Shown one piece after another: positions 34,325 to 40,594 of a stretch of DNA of 40,594 nucleotides. Origin of the DNA: Prochlorococcus sp. AG-409-L18. Lineage in GTDB: Bacteria; Cyanobacteriota; Cyanobacteriia; PCC-6307; Cyanobiaceae. The position numbers and the translations under genes are program-made. Location: the NCBI GenBank assembly GCA_003215535.1, contig QCKG01000015.1, positions 1-40,594 of the forward strand, given 5' to 3'. Positions within the stretch are counted from its first letter, which is position 1; every line of letters begins with the position of its first letter. The notes under the pieces were generated by a model. The model was not told where the DNA came from, searched no databases, and saw only the letters and a program-made list of their open reading frames with translations.

Positions 34325-34579
34325 CTAGTTTTTATTCAAGGTTTGTTTTGCGCATTGATTAGCTGAGGCAAAATCATTTTTCCCTTCATCCAATATTGCG
34401 GTCAAAGCGCAGTCACAGAAGCCTTCCATATAACTTTCGTCAACACCAACGAGTGAAGGATTTGCCTTTGCGGCCAGCATGCATTGGTTAAATTGATCCG
34501 TTGGGTAAGCAATAGCAGTTGAAGCTAATGCAAAAAAAATCATCAAACCAGCCAGTGCTGAGGTCAGGAAGCTGCGCAT
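34325..34579 (-). CDS. Small secreted Cys-containing protein, 84 residues
   Basis: ATG at 34579. A clear export signal (MRSFLTSALAGLMIFFALAS, cleavage likely after TAIA) is followed by a mature part of about 60 residues with four Cys: one in NQCMLAAKAN, two in EGFCDCALT and one in NQCAKQ. Probably a disulfide-stabilised periplasmic protein. Function unknown. Confidence 0.8.
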   Translation of the reverse strand: MRSFLTSALAGLMIFFALASTAIAYPTDQFNQCMLAAKANPSLVGVDESYMEGFCDCALTAILDEGKNDFASANQCAKQTLNKN

Positions 34580-34973
34580 GTCTGTCTGTTCATTCCATTA
34601 TTGTGATTGGGCACTCTTTCTATCGGTACTATTGATAGTTGACAGGAAGGAAAACTTCACGCTAGGCAAAAACAACCATCAAAAAATTGAAGTCATTGGT
34701 GAATGCTTCCTGATATCAAGAAAACCCTACTTTTATCATAGCTTCTTCTATATATCCTGCTGTCAAAATTTCGTTGAATAGAATTTAGTTCTTAGCCAAA
34801 GCAAAGATCTTACCCCTCCTGATAAGCATCCCTGCTTACCGAGATAATGAAAGGAGTCCTTATATTAATTAGTCCTAGACTATGTTGAACGGCTAATTTG
34901 AGGAAGAAATTTACCCCTCTCATTGGTTTAAGGAAGTTTTCTTAAGATGAATAGCCATGAGATCTCTCTAATT
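34580..34973. other. Gene-poor region before the cyAbrB terminator
   Basis: An open plus-strand frame at 34578-34781 is not protein-like and overlaps the divergent gene's start. Nothing else is seen. Confidence 0.5.
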
Positions 34974-35004
34974 AAAAAAGCCAGTAAGCAAAAAGCTTAC
35001 TGGC
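34974..35004 (-). terminator. Rho-independent terminator of the cyAbrB gene
   Basis: On the minus strand, a perfect 10-bp stem GCCAGTAAGC / GCTTACTGGC with a TTTTT loop is followed by six T. It lies 65 bases beyond the stop codon. Confidence 0.9.
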
Positions 35005-35069
35005 TAAAACTGATTGAATACAAACAGGCCTTTGCCCGTTGGAGAACTATTCAGTAATTATGCAAAGCT

Positions 35070-35426
35070 TTAATCCTCGCCCTCTGGAACCAGGCGAAAT
35101 CCTTTCCGACCCATCTTTATCTCAAAGTTGTCTCCTGGCTTGAGATCTAAAAGAGCTGTGTAGGCCTTACCAATCAATAGATTGCCGTTCCCTTGAACAG
35201 TGGCTACATAACTAAGCTTCCTTCCTCCTTTACCGATACCACCTGAGCCTTCAGAAGCAAGATTTACACCTTTAGCTTCAAGCAGAGCTTCATAAAAAGC
35301 TGTGAAGTTAAGACGCTCTCCGCCTCCCTTCTTTGTGGATACATATCCACATGCCTTAACAAGATCAGACTTTGATACATCACCTAAGTCCTTGACTTTG
35401 GCTAACAAATCCTTCCCGGTGAGCAT
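35070..35426 (-). CDS. AbrB-like transcriptional regulator (cyAbrB)
   Basis: About 118 residues from the ATG at 35426 (MLTGKDLLAKVKDLGDVSKS). An ATG at 35450 adds eight unlikely residues. The N-terminal half includes ACGYVSTKKGGGERLNFTAF, and the C-terminal half carries the DNA-binding domain with GNLLIGKAYTALLDLKPGD and KMGRKGFRLVP. cyAbrB proteins are global regulators of carbon and nitrogen metabolism in cyanobacteria. Whether it controls nirA is open. Confidence 0.92.
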   Translation of the reverse strand: MLTGKDLLAKVKDLGDVSKSDLVKACGYVSTKKGGGERLNFTAFYEALLEAKGVNLASEGSGGIGKGGRKLSYVATVQGNGNLLIGKAYTALLDLKPGDNFEIKMGRKGFRLVPEGED

Positions 35427-35504
35427 GGTAAATAAATAATTAGTAGACATTTCAAGTTAACATATTTAGAAGAAGATGACCACACTTGGTTCATGAGAAG
35501 AACG

Positions 35505-35609
35505 CTAATTGATCAGATAGCGAGCCAATGCAACTGCTAAACAAAGGCCAATGCCTATATTCCAGATCAAAGTTTGATTTCTTAGCAGCCAATGTTTCAC
35601 ATCGACCAA
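35505..35609 (-). CDS. Small single-pass membrane protein, 34 residues
   Basis: TTG start at 35609, or GTG at 35600. It reads VDVKHWLLRNQTLIWNIGIG and then LCLAVALARYLIN. A basic start followed by one helix, as in other tiny membrane proteins here. Confidence 0.55.
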   Translation of the reverse strand: MVDVKHWLLRNQTLIWNIGIGLCLAVALARYLIN

Positions 35610-35647
35610 GAATTATTCAAATTACCCGTCAAGTCACACTCAGTTAG

Positions 35648-35881
35648 TCATGGATTCTCAATCTGAACAAGGATTCTTGCCATAGCTACTTCCTCGAAAT
35701 CTCCTGCCAAATTCAATTTAAGAGTGGTTTTACGCTGAGCAGGAATATGCTTCTAGTTCTAGGGGTTCAATCTCTTAGTAAGTTCCAAGTCATCCAAGTG
35801 CACCTTGGCCAAATGCAAATGAATGGGATAGAAGCAGCTGAAGCTGTGCGAAATAAAAATATGAACCTTTGTAGCCGACAT
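35648..35881 (-). pseudogene. Small reading frame broken by two in-frame TAG codons
   Basis: From ATG 35881 a frame reads MSATKVHIFISHSFSCFYPI, then HLHLAKVHLDDLELTKRLNP, and meets TAG at 35759-35761. One codon later is a second TAG (35753-35755). The same frame then continues with protein-like sequence (HIPAQRKTTLKLNLAGDFEE, then VAMARILVQIENP) to TGA at 35648. The two TAGs lie in a tandem TTCTAG duplication (35751-35762, plus strand). Either a recently broken small gene, a 40-residue gene next to a remnant, or amber recoding. I do not recognise the family. Confidence 0.5.
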
Positions 35882-35932
35882 AACACCTTATTGATCCACC
35901 AAGTCGAGTGATTTCAAAAGAAGGGGTTTTAA

Positions 35933-36091
35933 TCAGTGAGCTTCCTCTTCCCCAAAATGAACGGATACACATCGAGTCAAGCATTCAGTATCTTCACCCT
36001 CTAAGCAATAACAGGCTGTAATGCACTCAAAGTAAGAATCAAAAGAATCAATAGGCTCTTGTTCTTTGGGTAGATCTTGTATGTTTCCCAT
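35933..36091 (-). CDS. Small acidic Cys-rich protein, 52 residues
   Basis: ATG at 36091. After an acidic start (MGNIQDLPKEQEPIDSFDSY) comes CITACYCLEGEDTECLTRC, with five Cys in a CxxxCxC...CxxxC pattern. Related small proteins with paired CxxxC motifs are common in picocyanobacteria. Possible metal-binding or disulfide-linked helical hairpin. A competing frame (35790-35984) is rejected. Confidence 0.75.
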   Translation of the reverse strand: MGNIQDLPKEQEPIDSFDSYFECITACYCLEGEDTECLTRCVSVHFGEEEAH

Positions 36092-36411
36092 AACCTGCAC
36101 ATCAAAGCCTGGAGTTGTTACTTAGCATCAACTTCCGCCATACAAACAAGTTGATTACCAAGTATTAAGCTGAATAAGTAATATCTACTAGGCAAATATA
36201 TAGTCTTACATTGACAGACTTAAAATCTCTAGAGCAAAGTTTAATAACCAAAACTGCTTTACCCTCTTAGCTAAGCGACCAAGAACAGCCTCCCACATTG
36301 ATTTTTTTAGAAGCCACAACTGCTAAACAGCAGAAGGAAGCATCTCTGTAGTTCAAAAATTTACTTTAGCTGTAAGATTTACTCATAGAGTTTTCCTTAT
36401 AGAAATCAACT
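36092..36411. other. Gene-poor region before the FkbM-type gene
   Basis: No gene is seen in 320 bases. A small hairpin (CTGCT / AGCAG, 36320-36333) is present without a T-tract. Confidence 0.5.
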
Positions 36412-37110
36412 GTGCGAAACGATTTCAGAGAAGTGTCTAACTTACTTTTAAAATCGTGTGATATGAGGGTGATATATGATATTGGAGCAAACAATGGTAA
36501 TTGGACAAAAGAATATTCAAAGGTATTTGAATCTGCTGATTTTTACTTGTTTGAAGGGAACCCTTCGCTAAAGAAGCCAGACCTGGAATACAAATGGTTC
36601 AATGTGCTGCTATCTGATAAAGACAACAAAAAGGTGTTGTTTCATAACTGCAATAACACTGGAGATAGTTATTACAAGGAGCAGACGGCTTTCTATCAAG
36701 GGCTGCATCATGAGCAACTTCTTCTAACTAGGTCTCTTGATAGCTTCATTAATGAACACAATATGCCCCTACCAGACCTAATAAAAATAGATACTCAAGG
36801 TTCAGAGGTTGATATTTTCAAAGGTGCCGTAAATGCTTTAAATAATTGCAAATTAGTATTAACAGAGGTGCCTATTATCGAATATAATAAAGGTGCTCCC
36901 AAGTTAAATGATTATATTGACGTGATGCGAGACCACTATTTAGTGCCTGTAGGAATTGAAGAGGTCCATATTATTGATAATACACTTGTTCAACTAGATA
37001 TTGTCTTTATTAAAAAATCCATAAAAAACAAGATCTTTGGTGGGGGGCAATTTATTAATCATAATATCTTAGACCCATTACCTGAATCAAAAGCAACCAA
37101 ACTCGGTTAA
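36412..37110 (+). CDS. FkbM-family methyltransferase, orphan
   Basis: GTG start at 36412, 232 residues. The SAM-binding loop is VIYDIGANNGNWTKEYSKVF and the family hallmark LIKIDTQGSEVDIFKGA is clear. FkbM enzymes methylate sugars or other hydroxyls and in marine cyanobacteria usually lie in surface-polysaccharide islands. Here it stands alone, with no glycosyltransferases nearby, and its sequence looks more A+T-rich than the core genes, which suggests acquisition by transfer. Confidence 0.9.
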   Translation: MRNDFREVSNLLLKSCDMRVIYDIGANNGNWTKEYSKVFESADFYLFEGNPSLKKPDLEYKWFNVLLSDKDNKKVLFHNCNNTGDSYYKEQTAFYQGLHHEQLLLTRSLDSFINEHNMPLPDLIKIDTQGSEVDIFKGAVNALNNCKLVLTEVPIIEYNKGAPKLNDYIDVMRDHYLVPVGIEEVHIIDNTLVQLDIVFIKKSIKNKIFGGGQFINHNILDPLPESKATKLG

Positions 37111-37272
37111 AAAGTGATTTATTAAGCTATTAAATATAAGTTAATGGCCCTAAAACAAAATGAGCAAGGAAGAACCTAATAGATTCCTGCTAGTCAACTG
37201 TTAAAGATTTAGAAATTGCGTAGTCTCTATTAATCTACAAAAAAGGAAAGCTTAGTTGTCAACTATTTCCTA

Positions 37273-37623
37273 TCATCTTTTTTCAGGAAGAATTTCTTTT
37301 AGCGTCCCATTCTCCACCTCCACCAACAATGATCTAACCACACCCCACATTGGCAATCCAGTTGTCAATGCTAATATTAATGAAGCACTTAAAGAGTTTA
37401 TTGGAGAAAAGGTAAAGGTTTCCAAGACTCCAGTAAACATAATTGTCAATCCTGAGAGGGTACCAACCCAGCTTGAAATTGTATAAAATCCCTCTAAAGG
37501 GAGCGGGGAGATTTTATCCCTATTCCAGGCTTGAATTTTTAATTGAAGTATCCTTACAAAGGAGAAAGAGAATATAACAATCAATATCCCACCGATCCAA
37601 GCGATTTGAGTACTTTCAATCAT
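37273..37623 (-). CDS. Membrane protein of unknown function, 116 residues
   Basis: ATG at 37623. Hydrophobic segments are near residues 5-25 (AWIGGILIVIFSFSFVRI), 48-66 (ISSWVGTLSGLTIMFTGV) and 77-97 (LSASLILALTTGLPMWGV). The opposite-strand frame (37256-37486) is a shadow. Function unknown. Confidence 0.8.
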   Translation of the reverse strand: MIESTQIAWIGGILIVIFSFSFVRILQLKIQAWNRDKISPLPLEGFYTISSWVGTLSGLTIMFTGVLETFTFSPINSLSASLILALTTGLPMWGVVRSLLVEVENGTLKEILPEKR

Positions 37624-37958
37624 TTTAGTTTTGGAGTTAACACTAGGCAGGTCATCAGTATCTGGGAGTTATGAAGTGACTATATTCTAGAAAATAAGGT
37701 AGAAAGTTCTATAAAGCAATCTAACGCAATTATTTCAACACCAGAAGTCGACGCTAAAAAACAATATTTCCCGAGATCTGTTGATATGGCTGACTTCTAA
37801 TTAATTGCAGATTAACACAAGTAAAGATGCAATGAATCTATATCTACGATTTCTAAGATTCTGTGAAATACCTTTTCTCCTCCTTTAAGCCTTTGACTGA
37901 TCATTTTGCAACCAAATTATGAACCACCTAAGATTTGATATCAACTCCCAGGGAGACA
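37624..37958. other. Gene-poor region, 335 bases
   Basis: No supported gene, terminator or repeat is seen. Confidence 0.5.
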
Positions 37959-38123
37959 ATGCCTGATAAAGAAAAGATCATTAGGCCACTTAAGAAGGAG
38001 GCTCCTAAGAATCGTATGGGTTCTTTCTGGGTCAACAACACAACCTCAGATTTTTTGTTTATTCGTCAAATGGGAGCTTCTTCGAAGCAAAAGGTTGTGA
38101 AAAAAATGTTGTCTTCATGTTAG
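37959..38123 (+). CDS. Small basic hypothetical protein, 54 residues
   Basis: ATG at 37959 with a GGGAG ribosome-binding site is preferred over the ATG at 37935. It reads MPDKEKIIRPLKKEAPKNRM and then GSFWVNNTTSDFLFIRQMGA. Soluble, Lys-rich. No family is recognised. Confidence 0.6.
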   Translation: MPDKEKIIRPLKKEAPKNRMGSFWVNNTTSDFLFIRQMGASSKQKVVKKMLSSC

Positions 38124-38424
38124 CTAGTATTAAAGACTGATGAAAATCACTAAGATTCATAAATTTGATTTCTTATGTAAAGATATCGCTATTTGTGTAT
38201 TCACCCTCAGATAAATTTTGACTTATAAGCGAACTTCTAGCAATTACCTGCTAACCGTAACTTCGATCTTTAAACGAGTTTATGATGCTTGGGCAATAGC
38301 CTAGCTGCACAGATCATCTGGCCAATCAGCTTTATCTTTATGGGATGAAGATTCAATCAAAGCTCAACGCCAAATGACATGATCTTGTCTCTATAACAAT
38401 CTAAAAAATGGGCCTAAGTTTGAC
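38124..38424. other. Gene-poor region, 301 bases
   Basis: Only a 24-residue ATG frame (from 38140) without good support is seen. Confidence 0.4.
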
Positions 38425-38826
38425 CTAACAACTATCAGGATCACGCCTATCGCAAAGTTGCTCTAAAGAAGGTCTACGAGTAAGGGGGAGGCGTAAACGT
38501 GCCCAAAACTTGTAAAGCACATCAATCAAAGATCCTAAAATTGGCCAAGTAGTTGGTGCATAGACCCAACTAAGCCCCACTAAAGCATAAGCCTCACGAA
38601 AAACCTGCACATCTTTAATAATCTCGCCAGAAGCTTTTATCGCATGAATCCTACCCATTGCTTCTCTATAACTAATCCCGCCATAACGATCTGCCTTGTA
38701 ATCAGAGGAATCAATATCTACAAATGCAATTTTGCCAAGAGCATCTCTAGATCGAAGAAAGGAAACCTCCCTTTGGCAAATAGGGCATTTACCATCAAAT
38801 AGAAATGTGAGTTTTATTTCAGACAC
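38425..38826 (-). CDS. DCC-family protein (DUF393), thioredoxin-like
   Basis: GTG start at 38826, 133 residues. The family motif LFDGKCPICQREVSFLRSRD lies at the N-terminus (D11, C14, C17), giving the DxxCxxC pattern from which the family is named. The protein also has RIHAIKASGEIIKDVQVFRE. DCC proteins are thought to be thiol-disulfide oxidoreductase-like, with unknown substrates. Confidence 0.9.
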   Translation of the reverse strand: MSEIKLTFLFDGKCPICQREVSFLRSRDALGKIAFVDIDSSDYKADRYGGISYREAMGRIHAIKASGEIIKDVQVFREAYALVGLSWVYAPTTWPILGSLIDVLYKFWARLRLPLTRRPSLEQLCDRRDPDSC

Positions 38827-39385
38827 AATTAACCACCTAATAAGACTAAGCAGAATAGATGCTCAGATTCTAATCAAAACAATCTTCCCTTGGAATTAGC
38901 TTCTATAGCAAAGAAAAAACTGCCTTCTGAATATCTACTACAGCTTGAAACGATAATGCTTGTGTTGCTAGACACTAGACACCGACTAAAGCATTTCTTA
39001 GTTCAGATCCAAGGCAAATATTTCTAGGATGAGTCGTGTTGACTAGCCAGGGCAAATCTCAACCATCAATCGATCACATTACTCTTAGAGAAGAAATCCT
39101 TAATCTTACAAAGAAATCAAAATAGTTAGATCAAAGTTAAATCCATATCTACTCTTCTAGAAAAGCCTAAAGGATTAGCAAATTTCACTTATTCTTTCAT
39201 GCTGTCTAAAGAGATATTCAGCAAATCTACCAGTTATTTAAAGGAAGTTCACCACTTTCCAGATTAAAGGCAATTCGTTTCAACAATGTTTGCAACAAAT
39301 CTCCTTAGTATTTTGATGCCTATGGTAGGTCCCATTAATTAGATCTGTGTCTAATCACTAGAAAGAACTTAGGGAAAAGGTATAA
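38827..39385. other. Gene-poor region, 559 bases
   Basis: One possible small gene (39036-39125, listed next) and an 18-residue ATG frame (39286-39342) are present. Nothing else is evident. Confidence 0.4.
39036..39125 (+). CDS. Possible small soluble peptide, 29 residues
   Basis: GTG at 39036 or TTG at 39039 with AGGA a few bases upstream. It reads TSQGKSQPSIDHITLREEIL and then NLTKKSK. The composition is plausible, but the length makes this uncertain. Confidence 0.35.
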   Translation: MLTSQGKSQPSIDHITLREEILNLTKKSK

Positions 39386-39751
39386 ATGGTTTACATGCAG
39401 GGTGTAACAATGTTTGCTGAGTTTAAAACCTTGTGGGAGCTCCAACAAGAAGGATCTTTTGAACAGCTAACTTACACGGCAGAAGATTTAAGAAACAAGA
39501 TTCAAACTCTGGAGATCGACCTTAGTTCAGTTAACGAGCAGGCCATTATTGCAATAATAGGGGTAATAATTGTAGGCATCATTTTTCTACCCTTTGGAGC
39601 AACAACAAGCTCAATCAAAAAATGTCAAGTGAATACAAACCAAAAGGTTGTAAAGCTTGGTGGCGCTTTAATTGTTGTAATGACATCTATTAGTGCAATT
39701 TTATTTCTCGAAGTCTTGCAGATGTCTGAGCTTTTAGGAAGCATATATTAG
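39386..39751 (+). CDS. Membrane protein of unknown function, about 121 residues
   Basis: ATG at 39386 follows AGGGAAAAGG. Later ATGs (39395, 39410) are possible. An acidic helical N-terminal half (FKTLWELQQEGSFEQLTYTA) is followed by two membrane segments (AIIAIIGVIIVGIIFLPFGA and LIVVMTSISAILFLEVL). Function unknown. Confidence 0.75.
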   Translation: MVYMQGVTMFAEFKTLWELQQEGSFEQLTYTAEDLRNKIQTLEIDLSSVNEQAIIAIIGVIIVGIIFLPFGATTSSIKKCQVNTNQKVVKLGGALIVVMTSISAILFLEVLQMSELLGSIY

Positions 39752-39944
39752 ATCAGCAAGAAAAGAGAACATTCATCAATAAACAAGACAACAGTTAAAG
39801 TCATTTACATATGACTAGTTCAAACACGAATCCTTTTCTCATTCATTATAAATAAACCAGAGCCGTTAACCAAGCAAAAACAAATTAACTCTATTCTCCA
39901 ATGAAGTCTATTCCCTTAAGTATCACACAACTTACAGGTAGGCA

Positions 39945-40466
39945 TTATTTAGTGATATCAATACTTCCCACTGGGGCCAAGAAATGGACGATTGCTGGTA
40001 TCAAAAAAAGAACTGTTATTAACCTAACAGCATGTAGAGCCGCAACAGCTGCTCCAACCCCGAACTCTGCTCCAACAAGACTCATCCCTATCGTTCCTCC
40101 AGGAGCTGCACCTAGTAGGGCTACAATTTTATCAACTCCAAGAAATTTACTAATCAGTAGACCAAGCAAAATTCCTGTTATCAAAAGGGTAAAGGTTATA
40201 ACTAATGCAGGCTTCCAAAGCAATTGCAACTCTCCCAAAGTTTCTCTATTAATTCCTGTTCCAATAACTGTCCCTATGCCGATCCCAAGTATCGTTTTTG
40301 TTCCCAAAGGCCAAGCTGCTACATCAAGCTGACCACTAATACTTAATAATCCTGCTCCTAGCATTGCACCTAAAAGCGGACCAGCTGGGATGCCAGTTAG
40401 AAGCATTAGAGCTCCTAAGGATGCACCCCCAAGGATGTAAAGCAGCAAAGTCACTAAAGAAGGCAT
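39945..40466 (-). CDS. AbrB-duplication family membrane protein (ammonia monooxygenase-like name)
   Basis: This 173-residue hydrophobic protein has about five membrane segments and Gly/Pro-rich motifs such as GIPAGPLLGAMLGAGLL and GAAPGGTIGMSLVGAEFGVG. These match the membrane family that databases call AbrB duplication or ammonia monooxygenase. It is not related to the DNA-binding AbrB above, and ammonia oxidation is not implied. A transport role is guessed for the family. It may be half-length relative to duplicated homologues. Confidence 0.85.
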   Translation of the reverse strand: MPSLVTLLLYILGGASLGALMLLTGIPAGPLLGAMLGAGLLSISGQLDVAAWPLGTKTILGIGIGTVIGTGINRETLGELQLLWKPALVITFTLLITGILLGLLISKFLGVDKIVALLGAAPGGTIGMSLVGAEFGVGAAVAALHAVRLITVLFLIPAIVHFLAPVGSIDITK

Positions 40467-40508
40467 TTAAATCTGGTGAGTTATATATCTCAGTCTCCCG
40501 CTTTTAGG

Positions 40509-40594
40509 ATGGATTTTTCAAGGCCTCCTTGGAAATGGCCTTTCACAGATGTATTTCAACCAAAAATTCAACAAGACATTTCTGAACCACTTAA
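40509..40594 (+). CDS. Start of a gene running off the right edge
   Basis: ATG at 40509 opens MDFSRPPWKWPFTDVFQPKI and remains open to the window end (28 codons). It diverges from the membrane gene at 40466. The Trp/Pro-rich start looks coding but is too short to identify. Confidence 0.55.
   Translation, partial: MDFSRPPWKWPFTDVFQPKIQQDISEPL

Noticed and set aside
34578..34781. 67-residue plus-strand frame
   Set aside because: It starts within the 5' end of the divergent secreted protein gene, and the sequence looks like translated noncoding DNA.
35790..35984. 64-residue minus-strand frame
   Set aside because: It overlaps both the 52-residue Cys protein and the TAG-interrupted frame, which are more protein-like.
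39901..40332. 143-residue plus-strand frame
   Set aside because: It is the antisense shadow of the membrane protein at 39945-40466, with artificial Pro/Ser/Thr-rich composition.

Overview
The window reads as a chromosome segment of a marine picocyanobacterium, most likely a low-light-adapted Prochlorococcus. The reasons are base composition near 60% A+T (estimated by eye), very compact genes, many TTG and GTG starts, kaiC/kaiB beside rplU-rpmA with no kaiA, a cyanobacterial plant-type ferredoxin, a PS-II S4-domain protein, a cyAbrB regulator, a nirA/focA nitrite module, and dozens of 30-80 residue proteins with one membrane segment. The strain is not assigned.

Region 1 (1-15.7 kb) is conserved core genome. 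In order it holds the 3' end of a histidine kinase (probably nblS/hik33), kaiC, kaiB (frameshifted here at a C10 tract), rplU, rpmA, a SAM methyltransferase, truB, a nagB-type deaminase, a SpoIID-like protein, rnz, a conserved protein, petF, prmA, serA, two linked genes (a hypothetical and the S4-domain protein), tRNA-Val(GAC), murD and a small hypothetical gene.

Region 2 (15.7-29.1 kb) is accessory-like. Short genes are separated by long gene-poor gaps. They include a TauD-like dioxygenase frame interrupted by two TGA codons, a DUF2862-like protein, a TrkA-N potassium channel, a MAPEG-like protein, the phosphate-binding lipoprotein SphX/PstS, a three-gene cluster of tiny membrane proteins, a hexanucleotide repeat, rpsU coupled to a small CPxC membrane protein, a 2OG-Fe(II) oxygenase and a protein with DUF4278-like repeats. 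Many of these small genes are shorter than ordinary gene-calling limits and were found by reading the frames directly.

Region 3 (29.1-33.0 kb) is a nitrite-use module: nirA, a 47-residue protein, focA and a HEAT-repeat protein, all on the plus strand. A GTAN8TAC match upstream suggests NtcA control. FocA would import nitrite and NirA would reduce it to ammonium with electrons from ferredoxin such as the PetF encoded at 9.3 kb. A perfect 15-bp inverted repeat lies inside the start of the HEAT gene.

Region 4 (33.0-40.6 kb) is again small-gene rich. It holds a hypothetical protein, a secreted Cys protein, cyAbrB with a clear terminator, a small frame broken by two TAG codons, a 52-residue Cys-rich protein, an orphan FkbM-type methyltransferase, a DCC-family (DUF393) protein, an AbrB-duplication membrane protein, and the start of a gene running off the right edge.

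The items most worth checking are the kaiB homopolymer frameshift, the two stop-interrupted reading frames (TGA x2 and TAG x2), and the nitrite module with its coding-region hairpin. Sequencing error, gene decay and recoding cannot be told apart from this sequence alone.
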